Shown here: positions 1 to 9,342 of the stretch, piece after piece
How the letters are laid out: every line of letters starts with the position of its first letter
How positions within the stretch are numbered: the first letter of the stretch is position 1
NCBI RefSeq assembly: GCF_024397915.1
Contig: NZ_CP073347.1
Coordinates: 1,922,001-1,986,000 of the forward strand
Direction: 5' to 3'
From: Marinobacterium rhizophilum
GTDB lineage: Bacteria; Pseudomonadota; Gammaproteobacteria; Pseudomonadales; Balneatricaceae
Length of the DNA stretch: 64,000 nucleotides
The notes under the pieces: generated by a model
Database searches by the model: none
What the model was told of the DNA's origin: nothing
The model's input: only the letters and a program-made list of their open reading frames with translations
Program-made: the position numbers and the translations under genes

Positions 1-2
1 GC

Positions 3-176
3 GCCCTGGACCGGGTGCTGCAGTGGAACCACTATGTCATCCCGCAATTCCATATTGCCACCTACCGCATCGCCTACTGGAACCGCTTCGGCATGCCCGC
101 GGTGCGTCCGACCTACAGCCTGGGGCTTGATACCTGGTGGTCCCTGGAGCCTGGCAGCACGGCCTCGGCAAACTGA
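3..176 (+). CDS. yejA: C-terminal end of peptide ABC transporter substrate-binding protein (YejA-like), partial
   Basis: Only the last 57 codons are present; the gene begins before the window. The reading frame starts at base 3 and ends at the TGA at 174-176. The tail is rich in aromatic residues (WNHYVIPQFHIA, then YWNRFG and DTWW), as in the C-terminal lobe of YejA/oligopeptide-binding periplasmic proteins of SBP family 5. It overlaps the start of the yejB permease gene (TGATG), so it belongs to the yejABEF operon and should supply the periplasmic binding component of that importer. Identity rests on the downstream genes as much as on the fragment. Confidence 0.85.
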   Translation, partial: ALDRVLQWNHYVIPQFHIATYRIAYWNRFGMPAVRPTYSLGLDTWWSLEPGSTASAN

Positions 177-1264
177 TGGGTGCCTACATACTGCGCCGCC
201 TGCTGCTGATTATTCCAACGCTGCTGGGCATTCTGACCATCAACTTCATCATTATCCAGGCCGCCCCGGGGGGACCTGTGGAGCAGACCCTGGCGCAACT
301 CGAAGGCCTCAGTGTCGAGGCCACCGGGCGCATCGGCAGCGCGGTTCAGAGCGACATCATTCAAAGCAGCAACGGCGAGGGCAGCTACCGCGGTGCCCAG
401 GGCATGGACCCGGCCCTGGTGGCCCAGATTGAAAAGCTTTATGGCTTTGACAAGCCGGCCCACGAACGCTTCTGGCAAATGCTCAAGAACTACCTGGTGT
501 TTGACTTTGGCCGCAGCTTTTACAGCGACAAGCCGGTTACCCAGCTCATCGTTGAAAAGATGCCGGTATCCATCTCGCTCGGGCTCTGGACGACCCTGCT
601 GACCTACCTGATATCGGTGCCACTTGGCATCAAGAAGGCGGTGCGTGACGGCACCCCTTTCGACGTCTGGAGCAGCAGTGCCATTATTGTCGGCTATGCC
701 ATTCCCAACTTTCTGTTTGCCATCCTGCTGATCGTGGTCTTCGCCGGCGGCACCTACTTCAACTGGTTCCCGCTGCGCGGCCTGACCTCATCGAATTTCG
801 CGGAGCTGTCGCTGCTTGGCAAGGTCGGCGACTATTTCTGGCATATCGCCCTGCCGGTGCTGGCCTCGGTGATCAGCAGCTTTGCCACCCTGACCATGCT
901 CACCAAGAATTCCTTTCTGGACGAGATCGGCAAACAATATGTCCTCACCGCCAGGGCCAAGGGCCTGAACGAAAACCAGGTGCTGTACGGCCATGTCTTT
1001 CGCAACGCCATGCTGCTGATTATCGCCGGCATGCCCGCCGCGCTGATTGGCATCTTTTTTACCGGTTCGATGCTGATTGAGGTGATTTTCTCCCTCGATG
1101 GCCTGGGCCTGCTGGGCTACGAGGCGGTGATCAACCGTGATTACCCGGTGATCTTCGGCACTCTGTATATCTTTACGCTTATTGGCCTGGTACTGAAGCT
1201 GATCAGCGATATCACCTATGTGATCGTCGACCCGCGGATCGATTTCGAGAGCAGAGAGGGATGA
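176..1264 (+). CDS. yejB: Peptide ABC transporter permease YejB
   Basis: Inner-membrane permease of 362 residues for the YejABEF peptide importer. The ATG at 176 overlaps the yejA stop codon and gives the family-typical N-terminus MGAYILRRLLLIIPTLLGI with a first membrane helix. A long periplasmic loop (roughly residues 40-135) is followed by five more hydrophobic segments and the cytoplasmic EAA-like loop (ARAKGLNENQVLYGHVFRNA), which docks on the ATPase. The end overlaps yejE by four bases (ATGA), so the genes are translationally coupled. An in-frame ATG at 137 lies inside yejA and is less likely. Confidence 0.95.
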   Translation: MGAYILRRLLLIIPTLLGILTINFIIIQAAPGGPVEQTLAQLEGLSVEATGRIGSAVQSDIIQSSNGEGSYRGAQGMDPALVAQIEKLYGFDKPAHERFWQMLKNYLVFDFGRSFYSDKPVTQLIVEKMPVSISLGLWTTLLTYLISVPLGIKKAVRDGTPFDVWSSSAIIVGYAIPNFLFAILLIVVFAGGTYFNWFPLRGLTSSNFAELSLLGKVGDYFWHIALPVLASVISSFATLTMLTKNSFLDEIGKQYVLTARAKGLNENQVLYGHVFRNAMLLIIAGMPAALIGIFFTGSMLIEVIFSLDGLGLLGYEAVINRDYPVIFGTLYIFTLIGLVLKLISDITYVIVDPRIDFESREG

Positions 1265-2295
1265 TGCGACTCAATCCAATCAATCGCCGCAGGCTCGACA
1301 ACTTTCGCGCCAACAGGCGCGGCTACTGGTCGCTGTGGCTGTTCGGCGTGCTGTTCTTCGCCAGCCTCTTTGCCGAACTGATCGCCAATGACAGACCCCT
1401 GGCGGTCAGGTTTCAGGGGGACCTGTACTGGCCGGTGGTGCAGGACTACAGCGAAACCCGCTTCGGCGGCGAGTTTGAGACCCTGGCCGACTTCAAGGAC
1501 CCCTACATTCAGGACCTGATTCACAACCAGGGGCAAGGCTGGATACTCTGGCCGGCGATACGCTACAGCTATGACACCATCAATTACGACCTGTCGGTGC
1601 CCGCGCCCTCGGCCCCAAGCCAGGACAACTGGCTCGGCACCGACGACCAGGGGCGCGATGTGCTGGCACGGGTCATCTACGGCTTCCGTATCTCGGTACT
1701 CTTTGCCCTGGTACTGACCCTGGCAAGCTCGGTGGTCGGTGTCGTTGCCGGCGCCATCCAGGGTTACTACGGCGGCAAGGTCGACCTGCTGTTCCAGCGT
1801 TTTATCGAGATCTGGTCTGGCTTGCCGGTGCTGTTCCTGCTGATCATCCTGTCGAGCCTGGTGCAGCCCAACTTCTGGTGGCTACTGGGCATCATGCTGC
1901 TGTTTTCCTGGATGAACCTGGTGGATGTGGTGCGGGCGGAGTTCCTGCGCGGACGCAACCTGGAGTATGTGCGGGCGGCCCGCGCGCTGGGCCTGGGCAA
2001 CCGCCTGATCATGTTCCGCCACATTCTGCCCAATGCCATGGTCGCCACCCTGACCTTTATGCCCTTTATCTTCAACGGCTCGCTGGTCACGCTGACCGCG
2101 CTGGACTTCCTGGGTTTTGGCCTGCCGCCCGGCTCCCCCTCCCTGGGCGAGCTGGTCGCCCAGGGCAAGTCCAACCTGCACGCCCCCTGGCTTGGCATCA
2201 CGGCCTTCTTCGCGCTGGCCATCATGCTGACACTGCTGATCTTTATCGGCGAAGCCGTGCGCGACGCCTTCGATGCAAGGAAACTCAAGCTGTGA
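1261..2295 (+). CDS. yejE: Peptide ABC transporter permease YejE
   Basis: Second permease of the importer, 344 residues. After a charged N-terminus comes one membrane helix (about residues 20-42), a periplasmic region with the YejE/OppC-type segment NWLGTDDQGRDVLARVIYGF, then five helices of the BPD_transp_1 domain. The EAA-like loop reads VRAARALGLGNRLIMFRHIL. The ATG overlaps the yejB stop. YejB and YejE form the heterodimeric channel powered by YejF. In enterobacteria the homologous system imports peptides, including the antibiotic microcin C; the substrate here is inferred. Confidence 0.95.
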   Translation: MMRLNPINRRRLDNFRANRRGYWSLWLFGVLFFASLFAELIANDRPLAVRFQGDLYWPVVQDYSETRFGGEFETLADFKDPYIQDLIHNQGQGWILWPAIRYSYDTINYDLSVPAPSAPSQDNWLGTDDQGRDVLARVIYGFRISVLFALVLTLASSVVGVVAGAIQGYYGGKVDLLFQRFIEIWSGLPVLFLLIILSSLVQPNFWWLLGIMLLFSWMNLVDVVRAEFLRGRNLEYVRAARALGLGNRLIMFRHILPNAMVATLTFMPFIFNGSLVTLTALDFLGFGLPPGSPSLGELVAQGKSNLHAPWLGITAFFALAIMLTLLIFIGEAVRDAFDARKLKL

Positions 2296-2353
2296 CAAGT
2301 CCCGCGGCCTGCCGACAGTGCTCTTCCCCACCCGCCCACAGGAGATCCCAGGC

Positions 2354-3949
2354 ATGAGCGAAACGCTGGTTGCCATCAGCGATCTGTCGGTACGCTTCGA
2401 GCAGGATGGCCAGACCATTGATGCCGTGCGCAATGTCAGCTTTAACATTCCCCGCGGCAAGACCCTGGCGCTGGTGGGCGAATCAGGCTCCGGCAAGTCC
2501 GTCACCGCGCTGTCCATGCTGCGCCTGCTGCCCTACCCCCGGGCGAGCCATCCCGGCGGCAAAATTGAGTACCTGGGAGAGGACCTGCTGCAGGCCGACG
2601 AGCCGCGGCTGCGACAGATTCGCGGCGACCGTATCGGGGTCATCTTTCAGGAGCCCATGACGTCGCTGAACCCGCTGCACACGCTGGAAAAGCAGATTGG
2701 CGAAACTTTGCTGCTGCACAAGGGCCTTAGCGGCATGCAGGCACGACAGCGCATCCTTGAACTGCTGACCCTGGTCGGCCTGCCAAACCCCGCTTCACGC
2801 CTTGGCAGCTACCCCCACGAGCTGTCCGGCGGACAGCGCCAGCGTGTCATGATCGCCATGGCTCTGGCCAACGAACCCGAGCTGCTGATCGCCGATGAAC
2901 CCACCACGGCACTGGACGTCACCATCCAGGAACAGATTCTGGAACTGCTGGCACGGCTGCAGCAGCAGCTTGGCATGGCCATCCTGCTGATCACCCACGA
3001 CCTTAATATCGTACGACGCCATGCACACCAGGTCTGTGTAATGTACCAGGGCGAAATCGTCGAACAGGCCAGTACGCCGGCGCTCTTTGCCGAACCGCAA
3101 CATGCCTACACCCGCCGCCTGCTGGATGCCGAGCCCTCGGGGGTGCCCGCAGAGCCCCCTGCAACACCCGAGGACATCGTTGCGACGGACAACCTGCGTA
3201 TCTGGTTTGCGATCAAGAAAGGCCTGTTCAAGCGTGCGTCAGAACACATCAAGGCGGTGGACGGTGTATCGTTGCGGCTGCCCCGTGGCCAGACCCTGGG
3301 CGTTGTCGGCGAGTCCGGCAGCGGCAAGACCACCCTGGGCCTTGCTATCCTGCGCCTGATTCGCAGCGAAGGCGACATCCGCTTCGAGGGCCAGACCATC
3401 AGCGACTTGCCACAAAAACACATCAAGCCGTTGCGACGCCAGCTACAGGTGGTCTTCCAGGACCCGTACGGCAGTCTGAGCCCGCGCATGCCCGTCAGCG
3501 ATATCATCAGCGAAGGTTTGGAGATTCACGGTATCGGTGACAGCCCCGCAGCACGGGAGCAGCTGATTATCGACGTGCTGCAGGAAGTGGGGCTGGACCC
3601 GTCGAGCCGACACCGCTACCCCCACGAGTTTTCCGGCGGCCAGCGCCAGCGCATCGCCATTGCCCGCGCCCTGGTATTGAAACCCAAGCTGATTATCCTG
3701 GACGAGCCCACCTCGGCACTCGATCGCACGGTACAGAAACAGATCGTGGACCTGCTGCGCGAACTGCAACGGCGTCACCGCCTGAGCTACATTTTTATCA
3801 GCCACGACCTGGCCGTAGTCCGGGCCCTGAGCCACCAGCTGCTGGTCATGCAGCAGGGCCGGGTCGTCGAACAGGGCGCGGCCGCGCAGATTTTCGAGGC
3901 ACCCGCCCAGGACTACACCCGCCAGCTGCTCAAGGCCGCCTTTCGCTAG
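2354..3949 (+). CDS. yejF: Peptide ABC transporter ATP-binding protein YejF (two fused ATPase domains)
   Basis: Cytoplasmic ATPase of 531 residues made of two ABC domains in one chain, as in YejF. The first half has Walker A GESGSGKS at about 42-49 and signature LSGGQRQRV near 160; the second repeats GESGSGKTT near residue 320 and FSGGQRQRI further on, each followed by a Walker B (LLIADEP, LIILDEP) and an H-loop. Start chosen at 2354 because AGGAGA lies just upstream and it clears yejE; an in-frame ATG at 2273 would overlap yejE by 23 bases. Last gene of the operon, followed directly by a terminator. Confidence 0.95.
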   Translation: MSETLVAISDLSVRFEQDGQTIDAVRNVSFNIPRGKTLALVGESGSGKSVTALSMLRLLPYPRASHPGGKIEYLGEDLLQADEPRLRQIRGDRIGVIFQEPMTSLNPLHTLEKQIGETLLLHKGLSGMQARQRILELLTLVGLPNPASRLGSYPHELSGGQRQRVMIAMALANEPELLIADEPTTALDVTIQEQILELLARLQQQLGMAILLITHDLNIVRRHAHQVCVMYQGEIVEQASTPALFAEPQHAYTRRLLDAEPSGVPAEPPATPEDIVATDNLRIWFAIKKGLFKRASEHIKAVDGVSLRLPRGQTLGVVGESGSGKTTLGLAILRLIRSEGDIRFEGQTISDLPQKHIKPLRRQLQVVFQDPYGSLSPRMPVSDIISEGLEIHGIGDSPAAREQLIIDVLQEVGLDPSSRHRYPHEFSGGQRQRIAIARALVLKPKLIILDEPTSALDRTVQKQIVDLLRELQRRHRLSYIFISHDLAVVRALSHQLLVMQQGRVVEQGAAAQIFEAPAQDYTRQLLKAAFR

Positions 3950-3958
3950 CCCACACAG

Positions 3959-3996
3959 CAAAAAGCCACCGCAGCGCTAGACCCCGGTGGCTTTTC
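3959..3996. terminator. Bidirectional terminator between yejF and ppiD
   Basis: An 11-base inverted repeat (AAAAGCCACCG and CGGTGGCTTTT) lies between the convergent genes yejF and ppiD. The stem carries an A-run on one side and a T-run on the other, so it can end transcription from both directions. Confidence 0.85.
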
Positions 3997-4028
3997 TATC
4001 TGGTGGCTGAATCAGCCAGACGCCAGGC

Positions 4029-5930
4029 TCAGTTCATTTCAATCTCCGCCGCGCCCTTGAGGGTGCGCACCAGATCCTGGTAGTCCTGCTGCCCCTGACG
4101 CCCTGCGAGGTAACCGCGCATGGCCTTGAACTCGTCCGCAGACACCGCCTCATCCAGATCCGGCGTATTCACCGCTCGCAGTGCGACGATCGCCCGGCCG
4201 CCGACATTCAATTCCACCGCAGCGTAACTGGTGGCGCCACCGGAAGTGGGTTGCGGCATGCGGAACAGCTCGGCACGAACTTCGGTGGCCAGATCCTGGC
4301 TGGCACGGCTGACATCGGCAAGCTCGATCAACGACTGATCCTGCTCAGCGGCCAACGCGGCCATATCCGCGCCCTGCCTGAGTTGCGCCAGCAGGCCTTC
4401 GGCCAGCTCGTCCAGGCGTGCCGCTGTCTTCTCGTCCAGCAGGTCCTGGCGAATGCTGTCAGCCACCTCATCCTGCGTCTGCTGACGCGGGCGCAGATGC
4501 TCCTGCACCCGGATCACGACACTGCGACCGGTATCCAGCTCGATGGGCGCACTGTTCACGCCATCGTTGATCAGCTCAGGCGAAAACGCCGCCGCCAGCA
4601 CCCGGGGATGCGCACTGATCTCATCACTGCCACCACTGCGGCCGAAGGGCTCGCTGGTCTGAATTTCCAGCTGCAGCTCTGCGGCGGGCTCCTCCAGGTT
4701 GCCGGATGAGAAAGTGACGTCCGCCAGGCGTTCCAACTGCTCGACATAACGGCTCTCGCCTTTCTGAGCCAGAATCTGCTCGCGCAGTTCAGCCTGCATC
4801 TCGTCAAAGGACGGCGCCTCGGTCTGCACGACTTTGCCAAGTTTGATCAGGTGGTAACCGAACTCGGTGCGCACCGGCGCCGACACCTCGCCTTCGCCAC
4901 TCAGTGCAAAGAGTGCGTCCTCGAAAGGCCCGACGAACATGCCCCGGGCGTTCATCCCCAAATCACCACCACTGGCAGCGGAACCCGGATCATCGGAGTT
5001 TTCCCGTGCCAGGGTTGCAAAGTCCGCCCCCTCGTCCAGCTGTTTTTTCAGCGCCTGTGCCCTGGCCTCGGCCGCTGCGGCATCCTGCTCATCGGTGATC
5101 TCGATCAGGATATGCGCCGCTTCGCGCTCCTCATCGGAGCTGAACCCGGCCAGCACCTGCTGATACTGTCCCTGCAGCTCGGCATCAGTGACCTCGATAT
5201 CCCCCAGCAGACTGGCCTTGTCGAGCAGCAGATAACGGATACTGACCTGCTCTTCGGTCTGGTAGAGCTCACGCTGGGCATCGTAGCGCGCGGCAATATC
5301 AGCCTCAGTCACGTCGATCTGCGCCCTGACAGGTGCGTCCGGCAGCTCGAACCACGCCATGTCGCGCGTCTGGCGATCCAGCGCCAGCAGCTGCTTCAGC
5401 TGGCCGTCGGTCACGAACGCAGACAGCTGATAACCGGATCTTTCCTGCTCGATCAGGGTTTCACGGCGCAGGTAATCGCGATAGGTCAGCGGCGTCAGCC
5501 CGACATTGCGCAACACCGCCTCGAACTGATCACGGTCGAAGGTGCCATCGAGCTGGAAGTCGCCGGTGCCGACAATCATCTGATCGAGCATCTGCGGCGA
5601 AATCGCCATGCCCTGCTCGCGGGCCGACTGTACCAGCACCGCATCATCCACCAGACGGTCCAGCACCATGGCGCGGATCAGGTTGTCATCCAGCGCGGCG
5701 GGGTCGGCATTCGCCCCCATCTGAGCCAGCAACTGACGCCGCTGCAGCTCGACAGCGCGAAACAGCTCCTGCTCGCCGATCTCCTCGCCGTTGACGGTCG
5801 CCGGCGCCTGGGTACCCGTTGTCAGGCTCACCAGCGACTCCACACCGAACAGGGCGAAGGTCACCACAATCAGACCGACAATAACTTTTGCAACGATACT
5901 TTGGGAGTTATCCCTGATGGACTGCAACAT
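4029..5930 (-). CDS. ppiD: Periplasmic folding chaperone / peptidyl-prolyl isomerase PpiD
   Basis: Membrane-anchored chaperone of 633 residues that helps newly exported outer-membrane and periplasmic proteins fold. A single N-terminal helix (about residues 14-34) anchors it; a SurA_N-type chaperone region follows, then one parvulin domain (about 265-360) recognisable from AAHILIEI, the ARENSDDPGSAASGGDLG stretch and FGYHLIKL. The length matches PpiD (about 620). The position lon-hupB-ppiD is the standard gammaproteobacterial order. A strong hairpin with a T-run sits only about 30 bases before its start codon, so expression may depend on read-through or a promoter inside the long leader. Confidence 0.93.
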   Translation of the reverse strand: MLQSIRDNSQSIVAKVIVGLIVVTFALFGVESLVSLTTGTQAPATVNGEEIGEQELFRAVELQRRQLLAQMGANADPAALDDNLIRAMVLDRLVDDAVLVQSAREQGMAISPQMLDQMIVGTGDFQLDGTFDRDQFEAVLRNVGLTPLTYRDYLRRETLIEQERSGYQLSAFVTDGQLKQLLALDRQTRDMAWFELPDAPVRAQIDVTEADIAARYDAQRELYQTEEQVSIRYLLLDKASLLGDIEVTDAELQGQYQQVLAGFSSDEEREAAHILIEITDEQDAAAAEARAQALKKQLDEGADFATLARENSDDPGSAASGGDLGMNARGMFVGPFEDALFALSGEGEVSAPVRTEFGYHLIKLGKVVQTEAPSFDEMQAELREQILAQKGESRYVEQLERLADVTFSSGNLEEPAAELQLEIQTSEPFGRSGGSDEISAHPRVLAAAFSPELINDGVNSAPIELDTGRSVVIRVQEHLRPRQQTQDEVADSIRQDLLDEKTAARLDELAEGLLAQLRQGADMAALAAEQDQSLIELADVSRASQDLATEVRAELFRMPQPTSGGATSYAAVELNVGGRAIVALRAVNTPDLDEAVSADEFKAMRGYLAGRQGQQDYQDLVRTLKGAAEIEMN

Positions 5931-6422
5931 GCTGAATCCAAAAATTCAAATGTACGAGATTAAAAAAAAAGCGCATTCAACCGAATACGCTTTCTTGTAT
6001 TAGATGGTACAAAAACGCATCTTGGTATTTTTGTACCCAACCCGGACCAACGCCTGATCAAAAAACAATCGATTGCTCCCCTGTGTATCCTGAAATGAAA
6101 AAAACCAACTGCCGATCCATTTCAACGTAGTACAAAAACCGATCAACTGATATTCAATCATTCAAACGCTGACTACGCACGGCGGAGGTTCAAATAATGC
6201 ATACTCACACCGCTAAAAATACTTTGGCTACACAGGTAACAATATTTGTCGCCTAATTTTTAGCCAGGAAACAGTAATCAATAAACGCTTTACTGCTTCA
6301 GTGTCCAGGCTGCAGAAAGTGGGTCAGCTATTCCCCAAGCCACCTTCGGGCGCACCCTCGACAACTCGCTCGGCCCCTGCGGGCCGCATGCCAGTGTCGA
6401 AGCGCGCTTCACGATCAGATTC
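5931..6422. other. 492-base gene-free, AT-rich leader between ppiD and hupB
   Basis: No supported gene. On the minus strand, from hupB towards ppiD, it contains GC-rich palindromes just after hupB (GAAGCGCGCTTC and CGGCCC/GGGCCG), then an AT-rich stretch with a 10-base inverted repeat GGTACAAAAA/TTTTTGTACC (6006-6037), another GTACAAAAAC at 6129-6138, and a strong intrinsic terminator at 5962-5993. It may hold the ppiD promoter, an attenuator or a small RNA; none can be proven from the sequence alone. Confidence 0.6.
5962..5993 (-). terminator. Intrinsic terminator just upstream of ppiD
   Basis: Read on the minus strand, AAAGCGTATTC and GAATGCGCTTT pair around a 4-base loop (one mismatch) and run straight into nine T residues. 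This is a textbook rho-independent terminator. It lies about 30 bases before the ppiD ATG and 430 bases after hupB, so it ends hupB transcripts, or a transcript that begins inside the gap. Confidence 0.8.
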
Positions 6423-6698
6423 TTACTTGTTCACCGCGTCTTTCAGAGCCTTCCCCGGCTTGAAAGTCGGCAGGGTTGCCGCTGCAATTTCGATCGGCTG
6501 ACCGGTTTGCGGGTTACGGCCAGTACGCGCTGCGCGCTCTTTGACACCGAAGGTACCAAATCCTACCAGGGCAACAGAGTCACCTTTTTGCAGAGCGCCA
6601 GAGATGCTTTCCAGAGCAGAGTCCAGTGCACGGCCAGCCGCTGCTTTCGGAATGTCAGCAGAAGCTGCAATAGCATCAATCAGTTCAGACTTATTCAC
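6423..6698 (-). CDS. hupB: DNA-binding protein HU-beta
   Basis: Small histone-like nucleoid protein of 91 residues that bends and compacts DNA without strong sequence specificity. It starts MNKSELIDAIAASADIPKAAAG and carries the HU signature region VGFGTFGVKERAARTGRNPQTG, whose arm inserts in the DNA minor groove (conserved proline near residue 64), and ends FKPGKALKDAVNK, the usual HU tail. The length is exactly that of the family. It lies between lon and ppiD as in most gammaproteobacteria, which supports the beta paralogue, and has its own strong promoter upstream. Confidence 0.97.
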   Translation of the reverse strand: MNKSELIDAIAASADIPKAAAGRALDSALESISGALQKGDSVALVGFGTFGVKERAARTGRNPQTGQPIEIAAATLPTFKPGKALKDAVNK

Positions 6699-6770
6699 GA
6701 TGTTCCCCTTGAATCCAATTCGTTATGTTCTTGTGTACCGTAGTCCATGCCCAGCAAGACGATCAGGCAC

Positions 6771-6800
6771 TTTATACCAACTGGCAGAAACGGCTGTCAA
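6771..6800 (-). promoter_or_regulatory. Sigma-70 promoter of hupB
   Basis: On the minus strand a perfect -35 box TTGACA (6800-6795) is followed after 18 bases by TATAAA (6776-6771), about 70 bases before the hupB ATG. It lies downstream of lon, so hupB can be transcribed separately from lon. A 9-base inverted repeat GGCAGAAAC/GTTTCTGCC (6783-6823) overlaps the promoter and could be an operator or part of the lon 3' end. Confidence 0.7.
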
Positions 6801-6834
6801 GCAGACGCCACGCGGTTTCTGCCGATGTTGCCTA

Positions 6835-9264
6835 TTAATGAGTCTTTATCTGCCCAGACTCATCCTTCACCGTTTTTTTATCCGAAGCCACAGGCTCCTT
6901 CAGTTCACTTTCCCTTGGCTTGGGCTGGTATTTGAGTGCAATATCCAGCACGTCGTCAATCCATTTGACGGGTTTTATTTCCAGATCCGCCTTAATATTA
7001 TCGGGAATTTCCTTCAAATCACGCTCATTTTCCTGCGGAATGATCACCGTGCGGATGCCGCCACGGTGTGCCGCCAGCAGTTTTTCCTTGAGCCCGCCGA
7101 TCGGCAGCACCTGCCCGCGCAGCGTAATTTCACCGGTCATGGCAACGTCCGCCCGCACCGGAATGCCGGTCAGTACCGACACCAGCGCAGTACACATGCC
7201 AACGCCCGCACTGGGGCCGTCCTTGGGCGTGGCGCCTTCCGGAACATGGATGTGAATATCGCTCTTTTCGTGGAAATCCGCCGCTATACCCAGACTTTCG
7301 GCGCGACTTCTCACCACGGTCAGCGCGGCCTGGATGGACTCCTTCATCACGTCCCCCAGGCTGCCCGTGGTCACCTGACGCCCCTTGCCGGCCACAACAG
7401 CCGCCTCCAGGTTCAGGATTTCGCCCCCCACCTGCGTCCAGGCCAGGCCGGTTACATGACCCACCTGATCCTCTTCTTCGGCAATACCAAAGCTGTGCCG
7501 GCGCACACCGCTGTAGTGCTCCAGCTCTTCACCACCAATGACCCGCTTCTCGCCCTTGAACTGCCCCAGGGACAGCTCCTTGACCAGCTTGCGGCAGATC
7601 TTGGCAATCTCGCGCTCCAGACCACGCACACCGGCTTCGCGGGTGTAGTAGCGAATCAGGTGCTTGATGGCTTCATCGCTGATCTCAATTTCCGATGCCT
7701 TGAGCCCATTTTGCGACAGCTGCTTGGTGACCAGGTACTTACGCGCGATGTTGAGCTTTTCATCCTCGGTGTAACCCGGAATACGGATGATTTCCATGCG
7801 GTCCAGCAGCGGTCCCGGAATGTTCATGGAGTTGGAGGTACACACGAACATCACATCGGACAGGTCAAAATCCACTTCGAGGTAATGGTCGTTAAAGGTG
7901 CTGTTCTGTTCGGGGTCAAGCACCTCCAGCAAGGCGGACGCCGGATCGCCGCGCTGATCCATGCCCATCTTGTCGACTTCATCCAGCAGGAACAGCGGGT
8001 TCTTAACGCCCACCTTGCACATTTTCTGAATCAGCTTGCCCGGCATCGAGCCAATATAGGTGCGGCGGTGACCGCGAATCTCGGCCTCGTCGCGCACACC
8101 ACCGAGCGCCATTCGCACGTACTCGCGATTGGTTGCACGGGCGATAGAGCGCCCCAGCGAGGTCTTGCCGACACCCGGAGGGCCCACCAGGCACAGAATG
8201 GGGCCCTTGAGCTTGCGCACGCGCTTCTGCACGGCCAGATACTCAAGAATGCGGTCCTTCACTTCGGCCAGGCCGTAGTGGTCCTCATTGAGGATTTTCT
8301 CGGCCCGCTTCATGTCATGGCGCACCTTGGAGCGCTTGGCCCAGGGAATCTGCAGCATCCAGTCGATGTAACCGCGTACTACGGTTGCCTCGGCAGACAT
8401 GGGCGACATCATCTTGAGCTTGTTGTACTCGCCCAGCGTCTTGTCATACGCCTCCTTGGCCATGCCCGCGCCGTCAATGCGACGCTTGAGCTCGTCCATG
8501 TCGTTCGTGCCGGACTCATCCAGATCGCCGAGTTCCTTCTGAATGGCCTTCATCTGCTCGTTCAGGTAGTACTCGCGCTGGCTCTTTTCCATCTGTTTCT
8601 TGACGCGGCCACGGATGCGCTTTTCAACCTCAACCAGGTCAATCTCGGACTCCATCAGCGCCATCAGATGTTCGAGACGCTTGTGGTTATCGAGCATTTC
8701 AAGAATGTGCTGTTTTTCGTCCAGCTTGAGGGACATGTGCGCCGCAATGGTATCTGCCAGACGGCCGATATCATCGATATTCTGCAGCGACGTCAGCACC
8801 TCGGACGGAATTTTCTTGTTGACCTGGATAAAGCGCTCGAACTGGTCCAGCGCCGTGCGCTTGTAAATCTCGGATTCGGCCGGATCGGCCTCTTCCACCT
8901 TCAGTACCGACACCCTTGCGGTAAAGCTGTCGTCAGTTTGATGGAAGCTTTCAATGTTGGCGCGGTAATCACCCTCCACCAGCACCTTGATGGTGCCATC
9001 CGGCAACTTGAGCATTTGCAGCACGGACGCCACGGTACCGACCGCAAACAGGCCCTCGGCCACCGGCTCGTCATCGGACGCATTCTTCTGCGCGACCAGC
9101 AGTATTTCCTTGTTGCTGTTCATGGCCGCTTCAAGGGCCAGAATCGATTTTTCACGACCAACAAACAGGGGAATGACCATATGCGGATAGACAACTACGT
9201 CGCGCAGTGGCAATACCGGAAGCTCGATGGCTACAGCATCCTCTTTTGCTTCAATCTGATCCAT
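6835..9264 (-). CDS. lon: ATP-dependent protease La (Lon)
   Basis: Cytoplasmic AAA+ serine protease of 809 residues that degrades misfolded and short-lived regulatory proteins. Order of parts: N-terminal substrate-binding domain (about 15-210), a coiled helical linker, AAA+ module with Walker A GPPGVGKTSLG (361 onward) and Walker B FLLDEVDKM, and the C-terminal protease domain with catalytic serine in KDGPSAGVGM and lysine in GGLKEKLLAAHR. Start placed at the ATG at 9264 (MDQIEAKEDA), preceded by AAGAGG; an upstream in-frame start at 9342 would add 26 atypical residues and would run over the promoter. A heat-shock-type promoter lies upstream. Confidence 0.97.
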   Translation of the reverse strand: MDQIEAKEDAVAIELPVLPLRDVVVYPHMVIPLFVGREKSILALEAAMNSNKEILLVAQKNASDDEPVAEGLFAVGTVASVLQMLKLPDGTIKVLVEGDYRANIESFHQTDDSFTARVSVLKVEEADPAESEIYKRTALDQFERFIQVNKKIPSEVLTSLQNIDDIGRLADTIAAHMSLKLDEKQHILEMLDNHKRLEHLMALMESEIDLVEVEKRIRGRVKKQMEKSQREYYLNEQMKAIQKELGDLDESGTNDMDELKRRIDGAGMAKEAYDKTLGEYNKLKMMSPMSAEATVVRGYIDWMLQIPWAKRSKVRHDMKRAEKILNEDHYGLAEVKDRILEYLAVQKRVRKLKGPILCLVGPPGVGKTSLGRSIARATNREYVRMALGGVRDEAEIRGHRRTYIGSMPGKLIQKMCKVGVKNPLFLLDEVDKMGMDQRGDPASALLEVLDPEQNSTFNDHYLEVDFDLSDVMFVCTSNSMNIPGPLLDRMEIIRIPGYTEDEKLNIARKYLVTKQLSQNGLKASEIEISDEAIKHLIRYYTREAGVRGLEREIAKICRKLVKELSLGQFKGEKRVIGGEELEHYSGVRRHSFGIAEEEDQVGHVTGLAWTQVGGEILNLEAAVVAGKGRQVTTGSLGDVMKESIQAALTVVRSRAESLGIAADFHEKSDIHIHVPEGATPKDGPSAGVGMCTALVSVLTGIPVRADVAMTGEITLRGQVLPIGGLKEKLLAAHRGGIRTVIIPQENERDLKEIPDNIKADLEIKPVKWIDDVLDIALKYQPKPRESELKEPVASDKKTVKDESGQIKTH

Positions 9265-9342
9265 GTGGATGATGCCTCTTTGCAGAGCACCCGCCCCTAG
9301 CGCTGACGAATGCGAGAACCTTGGAAATAATGGTAATACCAA

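Noticed and set aside
2273..2353. Upstream in-frame ATG extending YejF by 27 residues
   Set aside because: It overlaps yejE and has no ribosome site, while ATG 2354 follows AGGAGA.
6541..9300. A 919-codon open frame antisense to lon
   Set aside because: It mirrors lon's codon bias in a GC-rich genome, has no recognisable domain and no ribosome site, and runs through the hupB promoter. Lon on the minus strand explains the region.
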